Assembly (NCBI RefSeq): GCF_032062135.1
Contig: NC_092862.1
Span: 65,079,577-65,143,576, forward strand
Reading direction: 5' to 3'
Origin: Pyxicephalus adspersus
Taxonomy: Eukaryota; Chordata; Amphibia; Anura; Pyxicephalidae
DNA: 64,000 nt
The position numbers were made by a program, and so were the translations under genes. The notes below the pieces were generated by a model. It ran no database searches and was not told the origin of the DNA. It saw nothing but the letters and a program-made list of their open reading frames with translations. Shown piece after piece: positions 11,794 to 24,376 of this stretch; the stretch's first letter is position 1; every line of letters starts with the position of its first letter.

Positions 11794-12191
11794 CCATTTA
11801 ATAAAGAATTTGCAGTATTTTGTACATATTTATTATATTCAGGATTACAGATTAACATTTGTTTAAATATATTTATTACATTTTAATGAGATATACCTTA
11901 ATAATAAGGATGGATAAGGGATTATAATTGGAACCCTGCTGAATAGCTCTTTTGTAAATACCGTAGCCTATCCGTAATGATATAACAATGGTGGCCCAAT
12001 CAAAGCACCCCCTGAAAGCCAAGACAGGGCCTGCAAGGGTGATGGAACCCAGAAATGCTCTGGTATAAGAACTGATTAGTAGATCCCAGGACTAGGATGT
12101 GAAGGAGTACAGCTGGTAATACAGTGAGGATGAGCTGGTCCCAGCCTAGGGCTGGTAACTAGCAAGCACCAAATCCTGAGTAGAATCAAGG

Positions 12192-12514
12192 TTTATTATT
12201 ATTACACAGTATTTATATAGCGCCATCATATTACGCAGCGCTGTACAAAGTCCATAGTCATGTCACTAACTGTCCCTCAAAGGAGCTCACAATCTAATGT
12301 CCCTACTATAGTCATATGTCATTAATACAGTCTAAGGTCAATTTAGGGGGAAGACAATTAACCTAACTGCATGTTTTTGGGATGTGGGAGGAAACCCACG
12401 CAGACACGGGGAGAACCTGCAAACTCCATGCAGATAGTGTCCTGGCTGGGATTCGAACCTAGGACCTAGCGCTGCAAAGGCCAGAGTGCTAACCCCTGAG
12501 CCACCGTGCTGCCC
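12192..12514 (-). mobile_element. V-SINE-type tRNA-derived SINE, near full length
   Basis: On the minus strand the element starts GGGCAGCACGGTGGCTCAGG, which is a tRNA-like head with a pol III A box (TGGCTCAGGGG). A perfect B box GGTTCGAATCC follows. Next comes the conserved central domain of V-SINEs (GTTCTCCCCGTGT and GCGTGGGTTTCCTCC). The 3' tail has CGCTGCGTAATATGATGG then a TAATAA-rich end. Compared with the copy at 56606-56947 it lacks 18 bases of the central domain. It is a retrotransposed pol III element, not a tRNA gene. Confidence 0.88.
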
Positions 12515-12515
12515 A

Positions 12516-12541
12516 GAGGTACATTGAGGTACATTGAGGTA
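12516..12541. repeat. 10-bp tandem repeat next to SINE head
   Basis: The unit AGGTACATTG occurs about two and a half times directly beside the 5' head of the SINE. It may be a local slippage product. It does not match the sequence at the other end of the SINE, so it is not a target-site duplication. Confidence 0.7.
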
Positions 12542-12668
12542 CAGCACGTAGAAGACTGGTGAGATGTCCAGGTTCAAGTCAGTAATGGAGATTATGGGCA
12601 ACCCTTGTCAGATCAGACCGAAGTCCCTTCACTAGCAAAAGTCAAGCAAGTTCAGAATCGGAGATCTT

Positions 12669-12701
12669 TTATATATATATATGTATATATATATGATATA
12701 T
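12669..12701. repeat. (TA)n microsatellite, interrupted
   Basis: TA repeat with a single TG interruption in intron 1. Confidence 0.85.
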
Positions 12702-15700
12702 TGTCCCAAAGATACATCCTAAAATCTCTGGAATAAGTTCTATGCAGGACTTTAAATGGTAAGTTACTCTGTTAGAAATGCACGTTAATAGATGACATAT
12801 GTGCACAGTTGCCAATTAGCCTTTTATGCACAGAAACATATACACGCTTATGTGAGTGGCCAAAAAATTGATGGTGAACATTATGTTCCTAACTACCGTT
12901 TCCCATTCTTTAATTCTTACAGTCCTTAATGGAGTTTCTATTAGAGAGAGACCAGGTCCAAATGTTTGCAGCTACTGCTGCTGTGTATTTTATTAGGTTA
13001 CCCTTATTGTTTATGTGTTTTCTCTTTAAAAATCATCAAACATGTTGCTTTTTTGTTTATTACAGGGATCTGTATGGTTTATCTTTTATAAATTGATTCT
13101 GGTATATCCTGTGGTCATTAGACTTGTAATGCTAAACTTTCCAGCACATTGAATACCTAGCCACTGTGAAGCTTTTTTATCACTTTTCATACCTGAATAG
13201 CACAGAATTTGACATGTCATTCCTCTACCAAAATACTTTTTCTTCTTTGCATTTAAGCTTAGGGCCCTTCTCAGTTGAACAGTCTTATTTTAATGCATGG
13301 CACTATTGTGTGCCTGTCTCTTTCTCTACCCTTCCATTCAATTCCCAAAAATAAAGGCAGCTGTCTTTTCTTTTCTGAGTTACTCAATCTCCTTTGCAGC
13401 CTTTGATTGAATATGCTTTTTTCTCCTTCTAAATCTGTTTTTGTCATTTAGAGCACAAACAAAAGACATCAGTCATGTCAGATCTTATATAGGCTTGTAC
13501 TAAACCACTGCATAGGCAGTTCTTGTGAGTAAGTTAGAGCGAGCCCACTCACACATATGCATTTTAATACATATAGATTCTTGTATTTGTATACACGGTG
13601 TTAAATACGGAGCTATTTCACATTTGTGTATGTTTAGGTGTAGACAGTACATCGGGAACCTTTTAAAGCTTCCAGTTTGTGTTTATGTATTCCAGTAATG
13701 GCTGCATGGCATTTTTAGGGTGGGTTCTTGATTGTGACTACAGTGGCCCATGCCTGCAAAATGTATGGTATTTACTTGTTTCCATCACAATTAAAACGCA
13801 CAAAGTGTCTCATCCTATAGCAAGTGTTAAAACACGATCACCAGGTAATACTTTAATTAAATCTGCAGTTTTAAATAGATTGAAAATGATTTTTAAAACC
13901 AATACTAACATGTTTAAGCCATTATATGAGATTTTAGGGATTGGGTTTACTTTCAAGTACAACTAAGGGTTGCTGCTTGACAAGCACCAAATCTACTTAC
14001 CGTTTGATGCATCGGCATTATAAGTAAACAAAAGAACTTCCTTTACCTTCTCTGAATAAACAAACTTCTCCATCATTTGTATCTCACCAGAGCCAATACG
14101 TTTAGCTATATTTCCAAGTTTTGAGTTGGAGGACAATAGTTTGGGGTTCAAGCATTCCCAAGTTTAAAATGGCACACATGAACAGAGTCAGCTTTAAAGA
14201 ATAATAAACATGAGTTTCTTTTGTTTGACATATTCATTATGTGCTGTATTTTTCCGTGGTTACCATTTGGAGTATGCACCATTTCAAAAGGAAAACTTGC
14301 AGACCGCAAATGGTAGTACATTGTTGCATTTGTGAAGTGGAAACCAATTAGGTGATCTGACTATGGTGAACTGAGATCTAGGTGGTTTCTATGAATCACT
14401 ATCTATTACCCTAAATAAGGCCATTTTCAGCCACTAGAATTATGCTGAGTCCAATCTATAAAGGCCCAAAGGCCCATTTGTTGATTGGAGGCTGTCTAGC
14501 ATGAAGGTCATGTCACTACCGAATTTAAAAAAAAGATTATTGACAAAACATTGGTATGTTAGTGCTATGTACCAGGTTTGCTTCTTGTTTTCTATATGTT
14601 TCAGTAGATTCATAGAGGCCAAGTGAAAAAGAAATGTATAGCTCGTGTTACACTAAATGACTGTTGTTTAAATCCTTGTGTCTTTGTGACTCTAATTTCT
14701 AAATAAAAATATTGTGAAAGAAAAAGAAATGTATATTGAAAAAAATTGAAAAACTAGTGATTATATATTTTGTGCTTTATTTTGCAAACTCCATCTTTTG
14801 TGGTCTGCTTGATTTGTAACTACGGTACTCCTCAATCTCTTAAATAACCACAATTGAAGTGTGTGTATGTAGGTATATTTTAAAGTTTCCAAGAAAATAT
14901 ATCTGGCATTTATTATGTATAAAGCTAACCATGGTAAAGTGTCTCTGAATCCAAATTGTGTTTCCATTTTGCATAAACTTAAGAAATGTTAGGTTTTAAC
15001 TGCTGTCTGTGTTTTTGCTACTGTAATATTTATCCTATTTATTTTAATGACCACTGGGACTGGAAGAAAAATTAAACATAAATTGTGACCCATAAATGTA
15101 AAAACCTGTATTGTCATGAGTGTAATTTGCCAATTCTGTAAAGAACAGCTGCATAGTTGTAGTGTTGGCAAAAGTTTTAGTGTATATTATAGTCTAATGT
15201 ATATAGGAGGAACGCTTAATAAATGAGCCTAGAAGGCTTGTTGTCAAAGCAGTCAAAATGTGTGACTTACAAGTGCCAGTGAAGCAGACCAGGCTGGGCA
15301 GATGGTAGATAAACAGTTGGGTAATGGATCTTGTAGAGTGGTTTCTATCACCTGACGGTTTGGCTGGTATTAGGAACAAGCTGTTTTATTTCATTGCTTG
15401 CATAAGGCACTACTCAATTAAAGATTTACAGAAACAAAGTGAGCCAAGTTTCACAGACCATTGATGAAGTCGGCAATTTGTCCGGGCAGACATTGAGGCA
15501 CTTAGATTGTGGTTCTGACCATGTCAATCACCCTATGTGCCAATTGTCCTATAGCAGGGTAGACAGTCCCATTTTTTTTACAAATGCTAAACAACATTGG
15601 GGGGCTGCTGTATGCTAGCTGGATTTGTGTTCAAGACCGTTCTGTTCTTCTATAAAAGGATCCAGCTTTCTATAATCTATCTATATATACAATCTATAGT

Positions 15701-15716
15701 GCTATAGTTTAGTAAA

Positions 15717-16050
15717 CTACTTCCTTAGGGAGCTTATTCCACGTTTTTTATTCCACAATGTATTTTCCAGATGCAGAGCGTGCCCCCTTGTTCTTTGTAA
15801 TGATCTTGAAGTGAAAAATCTGGAAAAGAGTTTTCTATATGGACCATTTATATATTTATACAGGATGATCATATCCCTTCTTAAACGTCTCTTCTCAAGG
15901 GAGAATAGATTCAGTTCAGCTAATCTCTCCTCGTAGCTGAGCTCCTCCATTCCTTTTATTAGTTTAGTTGCCCTTCTCTATATTATATTTTATGTGAACT
16001 GGTGCCCCAAACTAGATTGCAAATTCTAGATGAGATCCAACCAATGTACA
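15717..16050 (-). pseudogene. CR1-like LINE reverse transcriptase C-terminal fragment
   Basis: On the minus strand the translation contains RRATKLIKGMEELSYEERL, then [30 protein letters not shown] and TRGHAL. These are the hallmark C-terminal blocks of CR1-type non-LTR retrotransposon ORF2 (compare [22 protein letters not shown] in bird and reptile CR1). A frame change separates this from a following WNKLPKEVV, the usual W-N-LP-E-VV block. The upstream part (about 15960-16050) holds a CR1-like stretch without an open frame. The copy is 5'-truncated and frameshifted, hence dead. Confidence 0.85.
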
Positions 16051-18108
16051 TTGTAAGTGAAATATTTTATTCTTTTCATTATGTTTTGCAGGATCAGCTA
16101 TAGTCTCCCTAAGCTATTTGCTCACTATAACTGCATGTAGTATATCTGCTATCCATCAAAATCACCTTGTATGGACAATATTGCTGTTAATTTTTAACTT
16201 GCAGCCAATCTCCTAGTCATGCTGTGGATGCTTGACAGGACCAATAAAATGCACGTGATTACATGTGAATGTGTAACTTCAACTCTAAGCAACAATGGGT
16301 ATATGCTATAATGGGTGCAGATATAATCAGAACAGGCATTATGAAATCAATGTTATATCTCCACACTCCGTGAAAAGTTATCCTACATTAGATGTGAAAT
16401 AAATATTCCCAGATATTTTCACAAAGAGGTCTTCTAGATCACAGCACTATACCTCTTAATGTAATTCCAGTTTGTGATGAAACCCATGTAACAAGAAGGT
16501 AGTTACAGTGGAAACCAATAGATCTGTCTATTACATGCACTGCATTTATGATGGGGACTTTTATTAGGCTTCATTCACAAACATTTAATGCAAAATAAGG
16601 ATCTCATTGATTGCGATTGTCAATTAACCTAGATTTACTCTAAAAATTACTTTTTTAGGTTAAAAGGATTAGGTTAAAAAAGGATTGTTATCCTGCATTA
16701 GGTGTGGTATTTGAGCCTGTTATCTTCAGCTGCATTTTACCGTCTCGGACATTGCATTACTTGGACCTAGTTTGTTGGAGAGAGGTGTTTACAGCCAGCG
16801 TTGCAGTGATGTAAAGGGGTGTGGAGTCACAATGCTGACAACAATTTAGGCACTAGTATAAAAGAGAAAACTGTCTATTAACATTGAGGTTGAACCAAGT
16901 AGACAATGGTATCACCGTTCTGCTTTATATTGGAGGGTTCATTGTAGTTAAATATGCCTAAACATACTGTTAGATCTAGCCTTTCAATCAATATTGGGTT
17001 CTTAAACTTCCTACACAATGTGATATGGTATCACAATCTCCTTTAGGTTTACCAAAGTCATCTAATGTAAGTGCATACCTACCCCTTGTCCCCTTCTATT
17101 CCATTTGTATTAAATCAGACGGGCCCTTGTACTACATAGTTGTTGGTAAATCTAAAGAAGTTTGTGTGTGGCACTTTAGATATTTAAATGGCCTCACTAG
17201 TTGCAATCCAGTTGTTGTGTGTCACATTATTTTCTTCTTTATGGTAAATCAATGTGAAAATGTATTATAGCAATTTAGAGACTATATAATGTATCAAAAA
17301 TTTGTTTCATGTTCAAATGTCCTGTATCTCTCTCAAGGACACACACATGAACACATTCTTCTGTATTGATTGTTGTGCCCATTATCCTCATAGTAACTGA
17401 TGTTGTTTTGTTTCCCCCACCTAGCAGCAGGCAGGTGTGTAACGTGCTAATCTGCTCAAATTTTTATGAAGATTATGATGTAACATGCATGTGTAACAGC
17501 ATTTTGGTAACTGTTTAAACAAATAACCCTCTTCCTGCAGGACACTATGCAAGTCTTGGGGGCCTAAAGGCATAGAGTGACTGTTGCCATACTCCTCTCA
17601 TGGAAACTTTTTAAAACAGAAGTAAACATGCTAGAGAAAATAAAAACTTTGGAGCCCCCAGGTGCTTTTTGTTATACCGTGCATGTATGTTAAGCACAGC
17701 AGATCTATGTATCCCTTCCTGAACTTCAGTGTCACCGAAACCTATTTCCCGTACTTCTATCTTTTTGTGTTTGGAGTCCTCAGGCTCATGAATAGTCAGG
17801 CTTGTATGTACATATGAGTAACTTTGTCCCAGTGCAGAATAACAACATCAATTACAGAAACAAAGTGCTGATTGGTAGAAAAAAAAAACATCTAGCAGTT
17901 TCTTTTGCCATAAATAACCTGCTTGTCAGCACTCTTAATAAAAACATTAATCAAATTCTGCTGTAAAGTGTATGTAAACCTAAAAATGAACTTTTTCTTA
18001 TTTGTTCTATTTTGATCTGTTAAATATGAAAATCTTCTAAAAAAAGTGTTCTAGAACACCTTTCATTACATATTACTACCTGCTTTCAAGGCATGGGTAA
18101 AAAGAAAG

Positions 18109-18226
<118 letters not shown>

Positions 18227-18734
18227 TTAATCATGTTTTTTGGCCATGTGATTACATGGATAGATACACATTTAGCCATTTAGTAATGGGGCACCTTTAG
18301 TGCTGGACCCCAAAGCTATTACACATCTGATATGGTTGACACTGGTTTGTATCCTCTTTGTAGTTTTTTCTATTGTACTAGCAGTTTAATCTCTTCCTGT
18401 ATAATTAGTCTCTTTTAAATATAAGCTTTCAATATTCATGCATGCACTATTAGCCATGCAATTAATTAAACAATACAAAAATAATTGAAGTCTGCAAATG
18501 ACAGACTTCTGTTCAACATAACTTTTTTTCACTTTATATTTCAAGCTGTAGTTACATGAAATGTCACAATTTTATTTAAACACAATGCCTACTTTATTAT
18601 GTATATATCTGTAATCATTACAAAGTGGTTTCTCTGTGTATTTTGATTTGACTAAATATTTCTCACTGTGATATGAACCATAGCGTAAGTGATAATGATA
18701 GTCACTGCTATTGTGTACTACTTCTTTATTCTCT

Positions 18735-18760
18735 TAGATTGTAAGCTCTTCTGGGCAGCT
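18735..18760 (+). repeat. Short LINE 3'-tail fragment
   Basis: TTAGATTGTAAGCTCTTCTG resembles the 3' UTR of the LINE at 43205-43692 (TAGATTGTAAGCTCTTCGGG). Only this short piece is recognisable, and it abuts CA and CTAC repeats. Confidence 0.5.
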
Positions 18761-18767
18761 CATCTTA

Positions 18768-18800
18768 GTGTACACACACACACCTACCTACCTACCTACC
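18768..18800. repeat. (CA)n(CTAC)n simple repeat
   Basis: A short CA repeat is followed by about five CTAC units, immediately left of the foldback at 18800. Confidence 0.9.
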
Positions 18801-18871
18801 TTGTAAACAACAACATTTATCTCAAGTGTCCTTATTTTAAAGATGAGATGTAAGAAAATGTGGTGTGTGTG

Positions 18872-18915
<44 letters not shown>

Positions 18916-18957
18916 CTTTAAAATAACCACACTTGAGATAAATGTTGGTTTACAAGG
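18800..18957. repeat. Foldback (inverted repeat) with (TA)n centre
   Basis: The left arm at 18800-18844 and the right arm at 18914-18957 are reverse complements over about 45 bases. They differ only by a two-base substitution and a two-base indel. The shared core includes ACACTTGAGATAAATGTTG and ATCTTTAAAATAA. Between the arms lies a GT-rich stretch and about 45 bases of TA repeat. This could be a MITE or foldback element whose centre expanded, or a local inverted duplication. Confidence 0.8.
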
Positions 18958-20496
18958 CTACTGTGTTTAAAATAGCTCCTTCAGTTAAGTGTGTCTTATT
19001 GAAGGTTGCGTGGAAGAGCTGTGATTCACTGTTGCCAGCATTTTTCTGTGATACTCGCACTCTGTAAAGAAATATAGATATTCCCGAGATAATACACATC
19101 TCTCATCCATGTAATGTGTTTGATGGTTTGTACTTTGAAATGCCATATAATGACAGAGCACTTATTTATAAAGTTGTCAAGCTTTGGGTTAACTACTGTT
19201 TTTAAAAGAAACTCGGCATGGCCAGTCCACTTTTTTTTTTTGAAACATAAAAACATTTCTTGTAGACCGCAAGTATGTTGCTTATAGCTGGTCCTCGAAT
19301 TTTTACCTCACTTTTAATCCCATACAGGGGTCACCAGACATGAAAACCTGAAAGAATAGCTAATCTTTCTTGATTTTATACACATCTAGATAGATACATT
19401 TTTAATTATCTTGGTGTTATACCATAAAATCCAGAATGCTGCACAATGTGTGTTTTAGGTGTAACAATGAAAGGATACATGAAGGACAGATGTGGGCACA
19501 CCTTAGCATACATAATGATAAATACATGACTAGGTAATAAGTAATAGCTGTAGAAATCAGTCCAGTAATTTAGATTCTTCCCTTCCACTTACAAATGCTG
19601 AGTCAGACTCCTTGTGCTGAGCAGATTCAGGCTGCACTGGGACACAAGGTTTTCAACAGGAAACATTGTTGTACTCGGCAATCTCCCAGATGACACACTC
19701 TATGGGCGATATGTCTCCTATTTAGTTGGAGTAATCCACTTAAAAGCCTAGGGCACAAAATACAAAAATACAAATACAAAATATGGAGGAAGGAAAAAGA
19801 GAGGTACAAGAAAAAAAGGACAAGACAGATTAAAAAATGGAAGTAATCGTCTGTTTGCTATGGACTACTTTAATATACATGTGTTTTAGCTGGGGTTCTT
19901 AAAAATAGATCCAAACCCAACTACTAAATCTCATATAATCTTTAACGTAATAAAGTATTTTCAAAGATTGTTTTCAGTCTGCCACTTTTATTAAAATAAT
20001 AACTGGCTATCCTAGAATGAAGCTCCACGTTCAGGGCAATACCTGATAGGGGATTGCAAATCTCATACTTTTTTTGTTTGTTTTTTTTACTTGAATGACG
20101 ACAGTTGTAAATAGGCTACATGGTAAAGACTGAACACCCTGTAAGACGGGTCAATATACCATACAATTCTAGCAGCCCCTGTATTGTAATTTTTAAGCTT
20201 ATTGTGTTGAGTATCTGTTTCTCCTTCTTTTGCTTTAAAACATTTTATACAGTTTCTAAAAAAGTAATAGAGGCAAAATTAGTCTGGTTTGTGTTTGCTC
20301 ATATAATCTTTTGTACCTTTTGACCTTACCTATACTGGCCTTGGCTTCTAAAATCATTACTATCTGTTCCACTTCCAGACTATAAATCTGCTTAATAGGT
20401 TTCACTCTGGCCCTGTCTGTCTATTGTTACCGGCAGGCAATCCATGGGGCTGCATCCTAGGAGTTGCCTTGCACCAAAATCAGTTTCCACCATAAG

Positions 20497-20928
20497 GCTA
20501 AAGCCTTATGGTACTCACTTAGGTACTCACTTGCAATAATTATCGTTAGAAAACGAACGACTAACGATTATGCACGATTATTTTGAACGATCGTATTGTA
20601 CACAATTCTGTACATGTTGTAACAATACGATCGTTCAAATATAATCCACCAATAATGTACACACGCTAGATATGATCGTTTGAACGATGCAGGAAGTGAC
20701 ATGTAAAGGTGAAAGTGTGCTGCAGAATTATCCACGATCACTGAATGACTGTACCCACAATAGATAGTGAGCGATGATCGCTCAGTCAGATCCGCCGGGA
20801 CGGTCAGTTGTTTCCAGCGACAATCGTCGGCGTCGTTGTGCACTTTTTTGTTAACGATTATCGGACCATTGGTCGTTAGTCCTTTGTTTCCAACGATAAT
20901 GATTGCACGTGTGTACGTGTAACCTTAG
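20497..20928. mobile_element. Non-autonomous DNA transposon with about 45-bp terminal inverted repeats
   Basis: The left end (from about 20523, GTACTCACTTGCAATAATTA) and the reverse complement of the right end (from about 20916, GTACACACGTGCAATCATTA) align, and both continue into ATCGTT...GACTAACGA. The interior is rich in ACGATCGTT-like palindromic words and has no open frame of substance. It looks like a MITE-type element common in frogs, with no transposase. The superfamily cannot be fixed because no clean target-site duplication was seen. Confidence 0.75.
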
Positions 20929-22759
20929 TTGGGACTAGCACTATTTTATTATGGCAATTACCACCCACAAGCACTTGCTGGAAAACCCTAAGTGCCCAGG
21001 TGTAGTATCAGGCTTTCAGTCATTTACACTTGCAAGCTGAACTAATTCAATTCTACGGAGGTGGCAGAGGCTGTGAACTGCCTCCTCCTGTCTGTCAAAT
21101 AAGGCATAATGGGCAGACCAATTTGGTCCAATGCCACCTGTTTTTTGCAAGTGGTTTTGAGATGTAGACCACTAAAAAACGCTTGTTTGTCTGCACTGGT
21201 TGTAGACCTTTATTTCACTTTCAGTATGTCTGCAGTGATTTTTTACAATCCATACCTGTAGCCATGTCATCCTAATGAACTCCATATTATTTCTATTCTG
21301 ATATTTATTTTGTTTCAGTTATCAGGTTCCTTTGCCCCAGAGACCACAGATGGCAAAACCTACCATTCCACCTGAAATTACACCATCTTGTTCTCAATCT
21401 GTATGACAAATTTGTTTAAGCTATCAGATCCTATAGAAGGAGATCCTGAACAGTAGCCTTGATGAATTGTCACCGGTAAACATTTGTATTCTCTTCTTGG
21501 CTGTATTTCTCACACGCAACCTTGGAAAGAATTAATATGCATGTCATGCGTTATGACGTTAGGAGGCTCTGTCCTTGAGCATAAACTGTTGTATGTTGTG
21601 TTTTTTTTCTGCTAGCCTGTGAGCACTTGGTAGCTATTATCACTCAGCTTTTTAATTCTACCCAATCTGTCTAATAAGCTTCAGAGGTCTTTTATGTGCA
21701 GTGAATTGTAATATGTGTAACAAAATCCTAAGAATGCAAATATTAAATGCAATTATTTGAATAGATGTATATGTTTGCTTCTGATGATATACATACGATT
21801 TATATATGTATCACTTGTGAAGTGGCTTGTCTGTGCGTGAAGGAAGGAAACACTTTATAGGGATTTTTATATTTACAAAGTGTTCGTTTCTATATGAAAT
21901 GGGAAACTGAGCTGGCCACTTGGAGGCTTGTGATTATGTACCAGCTTGCTGTGATCCATTTGAATGCTTCCTAATAACACAAGGTAGGGGACTAAAAAAC
22001 TACTTTGGTGTCCTAATCATAGACAGAAATTCTCACAAACAGACTATTAAGGCTTTTAGAAGTCTTAAAACCAGTGTGAGTCATTATCTTGTTTTCCAAT
22101 CAGGTTTCATCTATTAGATCCAGCTGCTGGGAAGAAAACATCAGGCTTCAGTTCAAACATTAGTCTACAAAGTATTAAAAATGGGTAAATCTTAAAGGTT
22201 GTTCAAATAAATGAAACCAACGTTTTCATTTTATTGTATTTCTCATTTATCCTCATTTATTAAAGCAAACCTATACTTAAAATCTAGGACATAGGACACT
22301 TAGAAAAGCAGGTGGTTAAAAGCATGAACATTTTTTTCGACAACCCCCTGTAAACCTAATTATTTACCTTACTAGCATTTGTAGGCATTTATAATGCCCA
22401 AATGCTGCAGTGCCCATAAACTCCTCTCTTGTGTGCTGGCCTATCGCCATGAATAAAGATTTATGCAAGGTTTTTTTTAAGATGTTTAAATGCTGACAAA
22501 CCATTTGTCTGTATCCATATAACACCTAAAATTTGGCCATCTTATTAGGATACTTTATTTTACTAAAAAAATTATATGTTGTCTCATAACTTACAATTTG
22601 CTGCAGAAGAGAATTACCATTCTTGATGGTTTTTTGACTCTCTTCATACTTCCTAGGCTCACCGAAACCTTTGGAGCATTTTACATTATCAAGGGCATAA
22701 ACAATATTTACATTCTAATACTAGTCGTAGTTAACATCAGCCTTTTTAAATCTTTTTAC

Positions 22760-22982
22760 CATGGGGGAAACCCATTTCCATAACTTTCAGGACTTCAAGG
22801 AACCTCCACTATATTTACCATGTCCGCAGTACATTAGTTTGAAGCTTCTTATAATGCTCTCCATTGGGAAGTCACCTTTGCACCAAAAAAAGATCATTGG
22901 TGGTAATGGGTGAAGGCACAAATTATTCATTGCTCAAGGAACCCCTTGCAACATCTGGAGGAACTCTGGTAGAGAAACACTG
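22760..22982 (-). mobile_element. hAT-like non-autonomous element
   Basis: Read on the minus strand it starts CAGTGTTTCTCTACCAGAG, then TTCCTCCAGATGTTGCAAGG and a GGTTCCTTGAG-type block. It is closely similar to the terminus at 56291. The inner part is diverged and no transposase is present. Confidence 0.65.
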
Positions 22983-24149
22983 GTCTAAAGGCACAAAGTT
23001 AGGCCATATTCACATTGTTTCCAAGCCTTTCCTGGGTGGCTTCTGGAAGCTGCCAGCCACCAGTCAGTTGCCACTGTGATGCTAATTTTAAAATGAGTGA
23101 TTGTCCAAAAGAACTCGTTTACAAGGGTGGTGGTACAGCTAGCATTCCAAGTAACTGTAGTTACTGGGTAGTATGTTTCCCATGGCTACCCCTATAAAGA
23201 ATGAGGGAGGTTGATGACTGTCTAATAAAAAAAATGGTAAAATAGTTCCAATGGGGACAAAAACTGCAGAAAAAGTAGGAATAGTATCACCTACATTTTT
23301 TGTAGAACAGCAAAAAGATGGTTTCTAGTCTCCCTTCTGTGTGTTTAGGACTTGGCCTGATACCTCTGATTGACAGACTATGGGAGCCCTGAAGTCCCCA
23401 TACATCAAAAACAACCTTGAGTTAGGAATCAGAAAATGGACTAAAAGCATTGCCTGTAAGATAGTTTACAGAAGTGAAGGACACTTCGCTGCAATAAATG
23501 GAATAAACAAAGAAGCCACATTATTGAACCACAAAGATCCCAGAGGGGAAATTAAAGGGCACTTCCTAAAATCTTGTTTTTCCTGCAGGAGTGTTCAGAT
23601 CCGCAGAATATCCCTTTCCATCTGACATACACATCCACTGTTTAGGGCTCCCTCCTCTGAGAGACAGCACAATTTTTCTTTAGAGTGGCCGCAACTATCT
23701 TTGATATCATCATTTTTTGTTTAGCTCTATTGACATTTGGGTGCTTAAAGATGATTTGTTGTAGTACATGTTTTTTTGGAAAAGTATAGGTAAATAAGTA
23801 TTGATTACATATTTAAATTTACCTGCTTGAGTCTTCATATAGTGATGGCACTGCTTCGGACTTACTTGCAGAAATGTAAAACCAGAGATATATTACAGTA
23901 TTTAATACTTTAAAATTATAAATTTAATTTCAGTTTATTCCTCACGTCTTTCACTTGCTTCAAAAGCAGCTCTAATGGATAGAAAATATGCCTCTTAAAA
24001 CTGGCCCTTTGTGACCTTTTCTAATATAAGAAGCCTTAATATGTATTTGAAAATGTAATGAAATGGTACTTAAAGCTGAACTTCAGGCAGATAAAAACAA
24101 AATGATGTTGCGTGTTACTTATTTATGTATTTTAACATACAGCAAGTAT

Positions 24150-24376
24150 TATCTTGTATGTATATAGTACCAACAGATTTTGCAGTGCTTTACAAAGTCC
24201 ATAGTCATGTCACTAACTGTCCGTCACAGGCGCTCACAGTCCCCACCACAGTCATATCTTGTTATCATAGTCTGTGGCCAATTTTCCTGTAAAGTCAATT
24301 AACCTAATTGTATGTTTTTGGGACATGAGCGGAAACAGGTATGCCACACAAACACGTGCACACAGTGTCCTGGGGG
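24150..24376 (-). mobile_element. Old, diverged V-SINE copy
   Basis: Shares colinear blocks with the two better copies: CTTTACAAAGTCCATAGTCA, CATGTCACTAACTGTCC, CAATTAACCTAAT and TGTATGTTTTTGGGACATGA. The tRNA-like head is mostly lost past about 24376 and the 3' tail is mutated. It is an older insertion of the same family and orientation. Confidence 0.75.

Noticed and set aside
12424..12514. tRNA gene on the minus strand (A and B boxes)
   Set aside because: The boxes are the head of a SINE with no complete cloverleaf, followed directly by the V-SINE core. The same applies at 56857-56947.
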